Assembly (NCBI RefSeq): GCF_005938085.1
Contig: NZ_SMZK01000001.1
Location: 1,426,001-1,490,000 of the forward strand
Direction of reading: 5' to 3'
Source of the DNA: Haloterrigena sp. H1
Lineage (GTDB): Archaea > Halobacteriota > Halobacteria > Halobacteriales > Natrialbaceae
Length of the DNA: 64,000 nt
A program made the position numbers and the translations under genes. This document shows, piece after piece, positions 1-9,214 of this stretch; the stretch's first letter is position 1; each line of letters starts with the position of its first letter. Under the pieces are notes generated by a model that was not told the DNA's origin, did not search any database, and saw nothing but the letters and a program-made list of their open reading frames with translations.

Positions 1-206
1 TCGACGTCGGCCAGCGCCTCTGCCGTCGTCAAGAAGACGGTCGGCCGGAGTCGCTTGCCGCCCGCGTCCAGCAGGTATCGAGAGGCTTCGTAGAGCCGCT
101 CGGGTCGCTGGATGGGGAGCTCCTCGGGAATCGCGTCGTTGACGAGTTCACGACGCTTGCGCACCGCTTCGAGCACCGCCTGTTCGCGTGCCTCGGGACT
201 CGTCAT
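1..206 (-). CDS. idsA: polyprenyl (geranylgeranyl) diphosphate synthase, N-terminal part
   Basis: Only the first 68 codons lie in the window; the gene runs off the left edge. The start is the ATG read from 206. The visible peptide contains the GGKRLRP motif near residue 50, which is the diphosphate-binding signature at the N-terminus of trans-isoprenyl diphosphate synthases. The enzyme builds the C20 chains used for archaeal ether lipids and carotenoids. It begins one base after the rnj stop codon, so the two are surely co-transcribed. Chain-length specificity cannot be judged because the aspartate-rich motifs are outside the window. Confidence 0.85.
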   Translation of the reverse strand, partial: MTSPEAREQAVLEAVRKRRELVNDAIPEELPIQRPERLYEASRYLLDAGGKRLRPTVFLTTAEALADV

Positions 207-207
207 A

Positions 208-1560
208 TCAGTCGACGAGCTGGATGAGGTTCCCGTTGCGCGTGACGTGGAGATCTCGTCCCATCTGGTAGCCCTCGTTCGAGGCGAGGTCGACGTAGCC
301 CGAGAACCCTTTCATGTCCTGGTGGGCAGGGATGACGTGCTGGGGCTGGAGTGCATCTAACATCTCGTAGTGGCCCTCCTGGTTGAGGTGGCCCGAGACG
401 TGGATATCGTCGTAGATCCGCGCGCCCTGCATGCCGAGCAGTTTCTCGGCCTGATAGCGCTGACCCTCGTTGGTCGGCTCGGGAATCACGCGGGCCGAGA
501 AGACGACCTTGTCGCCGTCGTCCAGTTCGTAGGGGGTCTCACCGCGGGCCATCCGGGTGAGCATCGCGCGGGGCTCGCCCTGGTGGCCGGTGACGACGGG
601 CAGATAGTCCTCTTTCCCCTCGTTCATGATCCGCTTGAACGTGCGGTCGACGGACTTGCGGTGGCCGAACATGCCAAGATCCGATGGGAAGTCGACGAAG
701 TCCAATCGTTCTGCAGTGCCCGAGTACTTCTCCATCGACCGACCCAGCAAGACGGGCTGGCGGCCGATGTCGTCGGCGAACTCGACGAGCGATTTGACGC
801 GTGCGATGTGGCTCGAGAACGTCGTCGCGACGATCCCGCCGTCGTAGTCCTCCATGCTGTAGAGGACGTCCCGGAGGTGTTCGCGCGCGACGTTTTCCGA
901 CGGCGTCCGGCCTTTCTTGTTGGCGTTGGTACAGTCCTCGATATAACAGAGGACACCTTCGCCCTCGCGGCCGATCTCACGGAACCGCTTCATGTCGATC
1001 GGGTCGCCGATGACGGGGGTGTGGTCCATCCGTTTGTCCAGCCCGTAGACGATCGCGCCCTCGGGCGTGTGGAGGACGGGGTTGATCGCGTCGATGATCG
1101 AGTGGGTGACGTTGACGAACTCGAGGTCGACCTTGCCGGAGTCGCCGATCGACATCGTCTCGCCGGCCTCCATCTTGATCAGGTCGTTCTCGACGCCGAA
1201 CTTCTGTTCGCCCTCGATCTGCTGTTTGACCAGTTCGATCGTAAACGGCGTGGCGACGACCGGTGCGTTGTACCGGTGGGCCAGCTTCGAGATGGCACCG
1301 ATGTGATCTAGGTGCCCGTGGGTGGGGACGATCGCCTGAACGTCGCCCTCCAAGTCGCTCATGACCCGGTCGTCGGGGATCGCACCCATATCGATCAGGT
1401 CGAGACTGTGCATCCGCTCGGTTTCGACGTTATCGTGGATCAGTACCTTCGAGAGGTTCAGACCCATGTCGAAGATGACGACGTCGTCGCCGGCGCGGAC
1501 GGCAGTCATCTGCCGCCCAACCGCTTCGTAGCCGCCAATCGTTGCAATTTCGATTTCCAT
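208..1560 (-). CDS. rnj: ribonuclease J (metallo-beta-lactamase/beta-CASP)
   Basis: A 450-residue metallo-beta-lactamase fold nuclease. The zinc-binding motif THGHLDH is at residues 80-86, and the C-terminal part holds the beta-CASP features, including [11 protein letters not shown] and the VIPAHQD segment. Archaeal RNase J is a 5'-3' exoribonuclease that degrades mRNA. I chose the ATG at 1560 because the family begins at [10 protein letters not shown]; an ATG four codons upstream would only add MLRT. It sits directly before idsA, an arrangement common in haloarchaea, where mvk and ipk normally lie just upstream. Here the trk genes intervene, so rnj-idsA must have its own promoter in the 1561-1913 region. 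Confidence 0.93.
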   Translation of the reverse strand: MEIEIATIGGYEAVGRQMTAVRAGDDVVIFDMGLNLSKVLIHDNVETERMHSLDLIDMGAIPDDRVMSDLEGDVQAIVPTHGHLDHIGAISKLAHRYNAPVVATPFTIELVKQQIEGEQKFGVENDLIKMEAGETMSIGDSGKVDLEFVNVTHSIIDAINPVLHTPEGAIVYGLDKRMDHTPVIGDPIDMKRFREIGREGEGVLCYIEDCTNANKKGRTPSENVAREHLRDVLYSMEDYDGGIVATTFSSHIARVKSLVEFADDIGRQPVLLGRSMEKYSGTAERLDFVDFPSDLGMFGHRKSVDRTFKRIMNEGKEDYLPVVTGHQGEPRAMLTRMARGETPYELDDGDKVVFSARVIPEPTNEGQRYQAEKLLGMQGARIYDDIHVSGHLNQEGHYEMLDALQPQHVIPAHQDMKGFSGYVDLASNEGYQMGRDLHVTRNGNLIQLVD

Positions 1561-1913
1561 GGTTCGTAGCACTGAAAGCCGCGTGGTGGACTCTCATCGA
1601 AACGGTCCGCGGACTCCCGGTTGTTCGGCCCCGGCGTCTTGCAGCACGTCGGCCATCCCGCTATGCGTCCGCGGAGACAACCCGTCTCCAGCCGGCTCAC
1701 GACATCGTGAGCCCCGAACGCACTTGCCCGCGGGTTTCGCTATGTGCTCGTACACGCCCAGGTCTTAAAAACACAGTGGGTTAGCCCGTCAGTCAGTATC
1801 CGCCTCGCTGATCGGGTACCGAGAGAGCAAACTACCCAGCTTCGCGCATCGTAATCCATTTGCCGGTCGCCCCGAAATCCGTTTCCAGTACTCATGCTTT
1901 CGGAGGGATCGTC
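1561..1913. other. divergent intergenic region between rnj and trkA
   Basis: A 353-base stretch with no credible gene. It separates the divergent rnj and trkA starts and should contain both promoters. An AT-rich core (CTTAAAAA) at about 1762-1770 could serve as a TATA element in either direction. A long inverted repeat lies at 1694-1713. GGAGGG at 1902-1907 is a good ribosome-binding site for trkA. Confidence 0.6.
1694..1713. repeat. perfect 9-bp inverted repeat in rnj/trkA intergenic region
   Basis: GGCTCACGA and TCGTGAGCC are separated by the two bases CA. If rnj starts from the AT-rich box near 1765, this hairpin lies in its 5' untranslated leader, 135-155 bases before the start codon. 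It could equally be a binding site for a dimeric regulator. Confidence 0.6.
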
Positions 1914-3245
1914 GTGTACGTAATCATCGTCGGTGCCGGTGAAGTCGGTCGCTCGATCGCTGCGAACCTCGAGGACACCCACGATGTCGTCGTCGTCGAC
2001 CAGGACGGTGACGTGACCGAGCAACTCACCTACGAGCTCGACGTCCTCACGATCCGTGGCGACGGAACCGACCTCGAGGTACTGCGCGAGGCTGGCCTCG
2101 AGCAAGCCGGCCTCGTCATCGCCTGTACCGACAACGACGAGACCAACGCGGTCGTCTGTGGCGCGGCAAAAGCCACCTCCGAGGTCTTCACGATCGCCCG
2201 TGTCCGCCGGCGGACGTTACTCGAGACCTGGCAGGGCTCACAGGGGGCCTTCGGCGTCGATTTCATGGTCTGTACCGACCTCCTGACCGCACAGACGATC
2301 TTCCGGATCTCGGGGCTGCCGAGCGCCCACGACGTCGATACGTTCGCTGGTGGGCTCGTCCGCATGGCCGAGTTCGACATTCCGGAAGGCAGCCCGATCG
2401 CCGACCGGACGGTCAGCGAGGCTGACTGTTATGACTCGCTGACCTTCGCCGCGATCTTCCGGAACGACGAGATGATCGTCACGCGCGGCGATACCGTCAT
2501 CCGGGCAGGTGATCGCGTCGTCGTTATCGGGAGTCCGGACTCGATGAACGACTTCGCCGATGAGGTCGCGACGACGCCGGACGACACCGAGGAAGTCGTC
2601 ATCGTCGGCGCGAGCGAGATCGGATTTCAGGCGGCTCGCGAGTTCGAAGACCACGGCTTTCGCCCGCGATTGATCGAACAGGACCACGAACGGGCCCGCG
2701 AGGTCGCCGAAGCGCTGCCGAACACCATGGTCATGGAAAGCGACGCGACCAACTCCGAGTTTCTCGCCCGCGAACACGTCGGCGAGGCTGACGTCGTCGT
2801 CGCGGCCCTGGATAGCGACGAGAAGAACCTGCTCGTCTCGCTACTGGCCGACAGACTCGGCGTCGATCGAACCGTCGCCATCATCGAGACGCCCGAGTAC
2901 GCCGACCTCTTCGAGACCGTCGGCGTCGACGTCGCGGTCAACCCTCGCGAGGAGACCGCCGAGGAGATCATCCGCTTTACCCGGACCGACCACACCGAGA
3001 AAATCGCGATGCTCGAGCACGACCGTGCGGAGGTCATCGAGATCGAGGTCGGCCCCGACAGCGTCCTCGTCGGGCAGGACATCGCCGACGCGGCGGCCGA
3101 GCTGCCGGACGGCGTCGTCATCGGTGCGATTTCCCGCGGCGGCGAACACATCACGCCTCGGGGCTCGACGGCTGTCCAGCCCGGTGATCACGTCATCGTC
3201 TTCGTCGACGCGACCGTACTCGACGAGGTTGTCGACCTGATATAG
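1914..3245 (+). CDS. trkA: Trk potassium uptake regulatory subunit TrkA
   Basis: A 443-residue cytoplasmic protein with two tandem RCK units. The first Rossmann motif GAGEVG is at residues 7-12, and the second (VIVGASEIG) is near residue 229; each is followed by an RCK_C/TrkA_C domain. It binds NAD(H) or nucleotides and gates the TrkH channel. The start is GTG 1914, preceded seven bases upstream by GGAGGG. A longer reading from ATG 1860 would add 18 residues unlike the family. trkH follows 125 bases later on the same strand. The pair interrupts what is otherwise an isoprenoid gene block on the other strand. Confidence 0.93.
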   Translation: MYVIIVGAGEVGRSIAANLEDTHDVVVVDQDGDVTEQLTYELDVLTIRGDGTDLEVLREAGLEQAGLVIACTDNDETNAVVCGAAKATSEVFTIARVRRRTLLETWQGSQGAFGVDFMVCTDLLTAQTIFRISGLPSAHDVDTFAGGLVRMAEFDIPEGSPIADRTVSEADCYDSLTFAAIFRNDEMIVTRGDTVIRAGDRVVVIGSPDSMNDFADEVATTPDDTEEVVIVGASEIGFQAAREFEDHGFRPRLIEQDHERAREVAEALPNTMVMESDATNSEFLAREHVGEADVVVAALDSDEKNLLVSLLADRLGVDRTVAIIETPEYADLFETVGVDVAVNPREETAEEIIRFTRTDHTEKIAMLEHDRAEVIEIEVGPDSVLVGQDIADAAAELPDGVVIGAISRGGEHITPRGSTAVQPGDHVIVFVDATVLDEVVDLI

Positions 3246-3370
3246 AGCGCGGCCGTTTCGTCGTTCCGCCGGCACACACGCTCGAAAGCCGGTTACGATG
3301 GATTAATAAATGCTAGCTGAAATGCCGTTAAATACCGTGTACAGGCGTACTTACGCGAGTGGGGTGTTCT

Positions 3371-4909
3371 ATGCGACTGCGCACTGACTGGCGTGCCAGC
3401 GTCGCACTCGTTGGAACCGTCCTCAAGTATCTCGCCGTCCCGCTGGTGATTCCGGTCGTCGTGGCGCTCATCTACGGCGAGCCCGTGTTCCCGTTTGTCG
3501 CGACGATCGCGCTGACGATCGCCGTCGGCCACGGTCTCGAGCAACTCGAACTCGAGCCGGACATGCAGATCCGGGAGGCAATGTTGTTCGTCGCGATTTC
3601 GTGGCTCGCCGTCGCTGCCGTGGGTGCGGTCCCGTACGTACTCGCGGGCGTGGGGACCGAGTCGACGCTCGCCGATCCGGTCAACGCGCTGTTCGAGTCG
3701 ATGTCCGGCTTTACGACGACCGGAGCGACGATCCTCGGGGAAATCTCGCTTGACCGCCACTCCCACGCCGTGATGATGTGGCGACAGCTCACCCAGTGGC
3801 TCGGCGGGATGGGGATCATCGTGTTGATGGTCGCGATCCTCCCGGAAGTCGCTGTCAGCGGTGCCCAGCTCATCGAGTCGGAAGCGCCGGGCCCGGAGCT
3901 ACAGAAACTGACGCCGCGGATCGCCGAGACGGCGCGAATCCTCTGGCTCGTCTACTTCGTCTTTACCGCCGTCTACATCGCGTTGCTCTACGGCTTTCAC
4001 CTCGCGGGGATGGCACCCAACATGGGACTGTACAACGCGATCGCCCACGGGTTTACGACGCTCCCGACCGGTGGATTCTCGCCCGAAGCCGGCAGTGTCG
4101 CGGCGTTTTCCGCGATCGTTCAGTGGACGGCGATCCCCTTCATGATCATCGCCGGGACGAACTTCGCCCTGTTCTGGCACGTCTTCAGCGGCGAGGGCCA
4201 CCGTTTCGTTCGCAACTCCGAGTTTCGCGCCTATATCGCCGCGATCGCCGGGCTGACCGTCCTCCTCGCTGGAATGCTCTATACTGGCGTTGCACCGGCG
4301 CTGGCGGACCTTGGCGGTGTGACCGAGGGCGTCCTCGAGAACTCGCTGCGACAGAGCGCCTTCCAGATCGTGTCGCTACTCACTTCGACAGGCTACGCGA
4401 CCAGCGACTTCGTCGAGTGGTCCTCGACGGGGAAGATCGTACTCCTCTTCGCCATGTTCGTCGGCGGTTCGGCCGGTTCGACCGGCGGTGGCGTCAAGGT
4501 CGTGCGGTGGCTCATCGTCTTCAAGGTCCTCCGACGTGAACTGCTCACGGCCTCTCACCCTGAGGTCGTCCGGCCGATCCGGCTCGGCGGCAACGTCGTC
4601 GACGAAGACGCGATCCGTGGCGTGCTCGGCTTCACGTTCATGTACCTCTTCATCTTCGCCATCGCGACGCTGTTCATCGCGCTCGATGCGAGTCGCATCG
4701 GTTACACGCTGACGCCGCTCGAGGCGTTCAGCGCCAGTCTCGCGACGATCGGCAACATTGGCCCCGGATTCGGCTCGGTTGGCCCCTACGGGAACTACCT
4801 CGCGTTCCCGGACAGTTCGAAGCTCCTGCTGGTCTTTCTCATGTGGATCGGCCGCCTCGAGATCATCCCTGTGCTCGTGCTGTTCACCGGCGGCTTCTGG
4901 ACCCGTTGA
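3371..4909 (+). CDS. trkH: Trk potassium transporter membrane subunit TrkH
   Basis: A 512-residue integral membrane protein of the TrkH/KtrB family. The four P-loop half-helices are visible: MSGFTTTGATIL, GFTTLPTGGFSPE, LLTSTGYATSDF and IGNIGPGFGSVGP. They line the potassium pathway. It partners with TrkA just upstream. The start is uncertain: a TTAAATA box at 3328-3334 would place transcription start near GTG 3359 (four residues longer), but the family N-terminus fits ATG 3371. It ends 30 bases from the convergent ipk stop. Confidence 0.92.
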   Translation: MRLRTDWRASVALVGTVLKYLAVPLVIPVVVALIYGEPVFPFVATIALTIAVGHGLEQLELEPDMQIREAMLFVAISWLAVAAVGAVPYVLAGVGTESTLADPVNALFESMSGFTTTGATILGEISLDRHSHAVMMWRQLTQWLGGMGIIVLMVAILPEVAVSGAQLIESEAPGPELQKLTPRIAETARILWLVYFVFTAVYIALLYGFHLAGMAPNMGLYNAIAHGFTTLPTGGFSPEAGSVAAFSAIVQWTAIPFMIIAGTNFALFWHVFSGEGHRFVRNSEFRAYIAAIAGLTVLLAGMLYTGVAPALADLGGVTEGVLENSLRQSAFQIVSLLTSTGYATSDFVEWSSTGKIVLLFAMFVGGSAGSTGGGVKVVRWLIVFKVLRRELLTASHPEVVRPIRLGGNVVDEDAIRGVLGFTFMYLFIFAIATLFIALDASRIGYTLTPLEAFSASLATIGNIGPGFGSVGPYGNYLAFPDSSKLLLVFLMWIGRLEIIPVLVLFTGGFWTR

Positions 4910-4939
4910 AAACAGTCGTTTCGACTCCCCCTGTTGCTG

Positions 4940-5680
4940 TCAGTCGATCGTCGTCCCTGGATTGTCGCCCTCGAGGAACACAGTCAGCGCCTCGAGCCCG
5001 AAGATCGATGCCTCTGCCTCGAGCGCCAGTAATGTCCGCACTTTGCCGGCCATCCCACCGGTCACGTCGGTTGCGTCGCTGGCTCCGAGGACGTCGGCGA
5101 CGGCATCGAAGTTGTCGATCCGGTCGATAACGGCGTCCGCGTCGTCTAACACGCCGGGCACCGTCGAACAGAGGCCGATCCGATCGGCGTCGAGGTCCGC
5201 AGCGAGTTCGGCAACGAGTTCGTCGCCGCTGACGATCGTTGCACCCGCGCCCGCGTGGGCGATCACGTCGCCGTGGAGCACTGGGACGAACCCCTCGCCG
5301 AGCATCGTTTCGACCTGTCCGGTCGGCAGGTCGAGCGTCCCCTCGCGATCGCGGTGGGCCGCCGAAAACGGGTGGACCGGCACTGCCTGCACGTCGCGCT
5401 CGAGCAACCGACGCAGGACGAACTGATTCAAGGTCTTCATCGCACCGTGGATCGCGAGTGCCGCGTCCGCATCGTGGGTCCCCTCGGTCGTGCTGACGCC
5501 ATGTTCGCTGGCGTTGTGGTGTCCGAAACTCCCGCCACCGTGGACGACGACGAGATCCTCGAGTCCGCCTTCAAGTGCCGCCGCGATCGCGTCGGCAGCC
5601 CGCTCGAGTGCGTCGCCGTCGAGCGTTTCCGGGCGGTCCTTCTCGGTGATGACGCTACCGCCGAGTTTCAGGACGATCAT
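4940..5680 (-). CDS. ipk: isopentenyl phosphate kinase
   Basis: A 246-residue amino acid kinase fold protein. The N-terminal LKLGGSVITEKD strand-loop and HGGGSFGH at residues 47-54 are typical; the last histidine is the family's phosphate-binding catalytic residue. It converts isopentenyl phosphate to isopentenyl diphosphate in the archaeal alternative mevalonate pathway. Its start overlaps the mvk stop by four bases (ATGA), so the two are translationally coupled. It converges with trkH across a 30-base gap. Confidence 0.92.
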   Translation of the reverse strand: MIVLKLGGSVITEKDRPETLDGDALERAADAIAAALEGGLEDLVVVHGGGSFGHHNASEHGVSTTEGTHDADAALAIHGAMKTLNQFVLRRLLERDVQAVPVHPFSAAHRDREGTLDLPTGQVETMLGEGFVPVLHGDVIAHAGAGATIVSGDELVAELAADLDADRIGLCSTVPGVLDDADAVIDRIDNFDAVADVLGASDATDVTGGMAGKVRTLLALEAEASIFGLEALTVFLEGDNPGTTID

Positions 5681-6663
5681 TCGAGTTGCTTCACCCCTTC
5701 TTCGGCGAGCTCGGCACGGAACGCGTCCTCACAGCCCGGGGTAAAGGACAGTGCCGTCTCGGTTTCGGGCGTTGGATCCAGCGCGACGATACAGCCACCG
5801 CCGCCAGCACCGGTGAGCTTTGCGCCGTGGGCACCTGCGTCGCGGGCCGCCCAGACCATCGTGTCAAGCGACCGTGAAGAAACTCCAAGCGCCGACAGCA
5901 GACCGTGATTGAAGTCCATCAGCCGACCGATCTCCTCGATGTCGCCGTCGGCGAGCGCCTGTTCGCCGTTCCGGACGATGTCGCCGATCGCTTCGACCGT
6001 GTCGGCCGCGAAGTCGTACTCGTCTCGGAGTTCGCGTACGCCGGCGACTAGCTGACCGGTATCGCCGGCCCCACCGTCGAAGCCGATCACGATCGGCAGG
6101 TCGGGCGCTTCGAGCGAGCGACAGTCGTCGCCCTCGACGCGGACCGCGCCGCCGGTCGCCGAACAGAACGTGTCCGCCCGCGAGGCCTGTCCGTCCTGGA
6201 CCTGGTGTTCGGTTCGGTAGGCCCGTTCGGCGAGTTCGTCGGACTCGAGGGTGACGCCGAGTTCGCGCGCCGCGGCGTCGATGGCCGCGACGACGACCGC
6301 CGCAGAGGATCCAAGCCCCGCACCAAGCGGAATGTCGCTTTCGATCGTCACGTCGAAGCCGACGTCGTCCTCGCCGGTCACGTCGCGGACCTGTTCGATC
6401 GCGCCGTCGACGTAGCCCATCGCAGCGCTAATCAACGACTCCGAGACATCGACATCCGGGCCGTTCCCCGGCGTGCCGTCGTACTCGACGGTAAAGCCGT
6501 TCAGACTGAGATCCTCGGCGTGGACGCGGAGTTTGCCGTCGTCGCGTCGCTGTACTTCCACCCGCGCTCGCCGCTCGATCGCACACGGGACGGCAGGCTC
6601 GCCGTAGACGACCGCGTGCTCCCCGAACAGATACACCTTGCCGGGAGCGCTCGAGAGTGTCAT
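5677..6663 (-). CDS. mvk: mevalonate kinase
   Basis: A 328-residue GHMP kinase. It has the N-terminal PGKVYLFGEHAVVYGEPAV segment, the ATP-binding loop PLGAGLGSSAA and the C-terminal GAGGGGCIVA motif. It phosphorylates mevalonate for isoprenoid lipid synthesis. A CTATTAAG box at about 6689-6696 lies roughly 28 bases before the ATG, consistent with a leaderless transcript. It is the first gene of the mvk-ipk pair and is divergent from thiR. Confidence 0.94.
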   Translation of the reverse strand: MTLSSAPGKVYLFGEHAVVYGEPAVPCAIERRARVEVQRRDDGKLRVHAEDLSLNGFTVEYDGTPGNGPDVDVSESLISAAMGYVDGAIEQVRDVTGEDDVGFDVTIESDIPLGAGLGSSAAVVVAAIDAAARELGVTLESDELAERAYRTEHQVQDGQASRADTFCSATGGAVRVEGDDCRSLEAPDLPIVIGFDGGAGDTGQLVAGVRELRDEYDFAADTVEAIGDIVRNGEQALADGDIEEIGRLMDFNHGLLSALGVSSRSLDTMVWAARDAGAHGAKLTGAGGGGCIVALDPTPETETALSFTPGCEDAFRAELAEEGVKQLE

Positions 6664-6779
6664 GCCCGGCCGTTCGCACGACGGCGCTTAATAGCTATCT
6701 TTGTCTCGGCGCTCGCAGTCGGCGCGGTGTCGACCGGAACGCAGGCGGACTTATGACGGTGGGTCCACAGGACGGTCGT

Positions 6780-7706
6780 ATGACACTCGTCTTGCCGAGC
6801 GAACTCGTCGTCGACCGGTTCCTGCCGACGGTGCGGGCAATGGTGGCCACGCGACTCGCCGACCGCGGGCTGACCCAGAAGGAGATCGCCGCCGAACTCG
6901 GCGTGACTCAGGCCGCGGTCAGCAAGTACGTCGGCGGCGAAGGTGGCGGCGACGACCGCTTTCGAGACGACCCCGAAACCGTCGCCACGGTCGACCGGAT
7001 CGCCGACGGCCTCACAAGTGGCGAACTAGACGGCTACGACGCACTCGCCGAACTCCTCGCGTTGATCCGCAGCCTCGAGGACCGCGGCCCCATCTGCGAA
7101 CTCCACGAGGAAGCGATGCCCGAGCTTCAGGGACTGGGCTGTGATCTCTGTGTTCGCGGGCTCGATCCCGACGTGCGCGCCGAACGCGACGTGCTCTCGA
7201 ACGTCCGCACCGCCGCGCGGACGCTCGCTGCGATCCCCGGCATGGCTGACTCGATCCCGAACGTCGGCACGAACGTCGGCATGAGCCTCCCCGATCCCGA
7301 CGACGAGACCGACGTCGCTGCGATTCCCGGCCGGATCTACGCCATGGGCGGCCGGATCGAGATCCCGGCCAACCCCGAGTTCGGAGCCTCGAAACACGTC
7401 GCGACGGCAGTACTGGCCGCCAACGAAGTCGACTCGAGCATTCGTGGCGCGACCAACGTCGCCACTGTCGACGACCTACTCGCGGCTGCGACGGAGGTAG
7501 GGATCGACCCGCTCGAGTTCGACGCCGACTACGAGGACCGCGGCGAACATCTCAGACGACGGTTCGAAGACCGCGGGGCAGTTCCTCGCGTCGCCTACCA
7601 CCGCGGCGCATTCGGAATCGAACCCGCGACCTACGTTTTCGGGGCGACGGCCGTCGACGCTGCCGAACTGGTCGCGCAGTTGCTCGAGACCGCGGAGCGA
7701 GCCTGA
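6780..7706 (+). CDS. thiR: ThiN-domain transcriptional regulator (ThiR-like)
   Basis: A 308-residue protein with an N-terminal helix-turn-helix (residues about 31-50, LTQKEIAAELGVTQAAVSKY) and a C-terminal ThiN domain from about residue 130. ThiN is the archaeal thiamine-phosphate synthase module; when fused to an HTH without ThiD it is known as ThiR, a thiamine-responsive repressor of thiamine synthesis and uptake genes. No other thiamine gene is in the window. I used ATG 6780, where the conserved LPSELVVDRFLP begins; an in-frame ATG at 6753 is an alternative. It is divergent from mvk. Confidence 0.82.
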   Translation: MTLVLPSELVVDRFLPTVRAMVATRLADRGLTQKEIAAELGVTQAAVSKYVGGEGGGDDRFRDDPETVATVDRIADGLTSGELDGYDALAELLALIRSLEDRGPICELHEEAMPELQGLGCDLCVRGLDPDVRAERDVLSNVRTAARTLAAIPGMADSIPNVGTNVGMSLPDPDDETDVAAIPGRIYAMGGRIEIPANPEFGASKHVATAVLAANEVDSSIRGATNVATVDDLLAAATEVGIDPLEFDADYEDRGEHLRRRFEDRGAVPRVAYHRGAFGIEPATYVFGATAVDAAELVAQLLETAERA

Positions 7707-7781
7707 TGCGGGCTGCTGTCCCGATGTCTCGGTGCACCCGCTGGGCGGTCGCAGGCCTACCGGCACTGACTGGAGTCCGTA

Positions 7782-8219
7782 TCAGGAACGCTCCTCGATA
7801 CCGATCGTTATCGTCACGGCGTCGAGGGCGGTGTCACCACGTTCGACCCTGACCCGATACGTCCTGACGGGATCGTCCGGCTGTGGCGGGGCAACGGAGA
7901 AGCCGGTGTGATACCTGGTCGGCGAAAGACCGTTGATGTTCTTGACCTCGAGCGATCCGTTTTCTCGGACCTTGTAGACGACGAGCGAGGTGGAGTCGTT
8001 TTCGGTCGCGTTGAGGGCATAGTCGACGTCGAAGCGAGCGCCGTCTAGTTGGTTGATGGTGTCGACGGAGACGTTCTCGATGACGTCGCCGGTTTCGGGC
8101 TCGCTGATCGTCGTCGTGTAGTCTCGAGAACCAGTACAGCCGGCGACGATCAGCGTGCTGACGACCAGCACGGTCGCGACGGCGAGGTGCCAGTCTCGGG
8201 TGGAGGGCGGCGAGGACAT
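7782..8219 (-). CDS. haloarchaeal lipoprotein of unknown function
   Basis: A 145-residue secreted protein. The N-terminus has a hydrophobic segment ending in VAGC, a lipobox, so the mature protein is probably lipid-anchored outside the cell. The rest looks beta-rich, with conserved-looking VVYKVRENG and TYRVRVERG stretches. No family function is recognised. It lies between rpsB and thiR, is convergent with thiR, and is transcribed in the same direction as the rpsB operon but 188 bases beyond it. Confidence 0.7.
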   Translation of the reverse strand: MSSPPSTRDWHLAVATVLVVSTLIVAGCTGSRDYTTTISEPETGDVIENVSVDTINQLDGARFDVDYALNATENDSTSLVVYKVRENGSLEVKNINGLSPTRYHTGFSVAPPQPDDPVRTYRVRVERGDTALDAVTITIGIEERS

Positions 8220-8407
8220 TGTCCCGCTATTCTGTCAGTCACGCATAAATATTATTGATGAAGTTACAGCTATGGGGATGCTGTTGGGATAGCCAGATAC
8301 CGAGACAGTCACGTCTCACCGGTGGTCTGCCGTCGGCCGTCGATTCGGGCGCTGTGGCTGGTTGTCGCGATACGGTGAGAAAACGAACAGCGCCGATATC
8401 GAACGCG

Positions 8408-9214
8408 TTAGACCGTGCTCTCGAAGTCCTCGAGCGAGTAAGACGGCTCTGCGCCGCGGCGGTCGAGGACCTCGTTTGCGAGGAGCCAGTAGACGACCGA
8501 GAGGGCCTTTCGACCCTTGTTGTTCGTCGGGACGACAAGGTCGACGTTACTGACCTGGTTGTTCGAGTCACACATCGCGATGACCGGGATGCCCACCGTG
8601 ATGGCCTCCTTGACGGCCTGGGCGTCGCCGATCGGGTCCGTGACGACGAGCACGTCCGGCTCGATGTAGCCGTCGTACTTCGGGTTCGTCAGCGTGCCCG
8701 GGATGAACCGGCCGGTGCGGGCGCGAGCGCCCACAGCCTCGGCGAACTTTTCGGCCGGGAACCGACCGTACTGGCGCGAGGACGTGACCAGGATCTGTTC
8801 GGGGTCGTAGTTGGCGAGGAAGTCCGCGGCCGTGCGGATACGGCCGTCGGTCTTCGAGACGTCCAGCACGTAGAGACCGTCAGTTCGGACGCGGTGGATG
8901 AACCGCTCCATGTCGTCGGTCTTCTGCTGGGTCCCGATGTGGACGCCAGCGCCGAGATAGTCCTCGACGGGGATCAGTAGATCCGCTTCCTCGTCGGACA
9001 TGACGTCGTCGTCGAGGGTCGGACCGGCGTCCTCCTCGGCGGCGTCGTCGGCTTCTTCGGCCTCGGCCGCGGGTGATCCCTCGGCGTCGGCGGGCTGTTC
9101 GTCTACTGGCTCGACGTCTGCCTCGGCGGCGGGGCCAGCCCCTTCGGCTGGCTCCTCGTCTACCTCTTCCTCGGCGGCGTCGAGCCCTTCCTGGGTTGCG
9201 TCGTTGTCTGTCAT
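8408..9214 (-). CDS. rpsB: 30S ribosomal protein uS2
   Basis: A 268-residue ribosomal protein S2. The core from about residue 80 ([20 protein letters not shown]) to the end matches the family, with [14 protein letters not shown] and the C-terminal [11 protein letters not shown]. The first 75 residues are a low-complexity Glu/Ala/Asp extension typical of haloarchaea. Its ATG overlaps the eno stop by four bases, making it the last gene of the rpoN-rpoK-eno-rpsB group. Confidence 0.95.
   Translation of the reverse strand: MTDNDATQEGLDAAEEEVDEEPAEGAGPAAEADVEPVDEQPADAEGSPAAEAEEADDAAEEDAGPTLDDDVMSDEEADLLIPVEDYLGAGVHIGTQQKTDDMERFIHRVRTDGLYVLDVSKTDGRIRTAADFLANYDPEQILVTSSRQYGRFPAEKFAEAVGARARTGRFIPGTLTNPKYDGYIEPDVLVVTDPIGDAQAVKEAITVGIPVIAMCDSNNQVSNVDLVVPTNNKGRKALSVVYWLLANEVLDRRGAEPSYSLEDFESTV

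Noticed and set aside
370-1311. Long open frame on the plus strand opposite rnj
   Set aside because: It is a shadow of the GC-rich rnj gene; its codon pattern mirrors the real protein, which has intact nuclease motifs.
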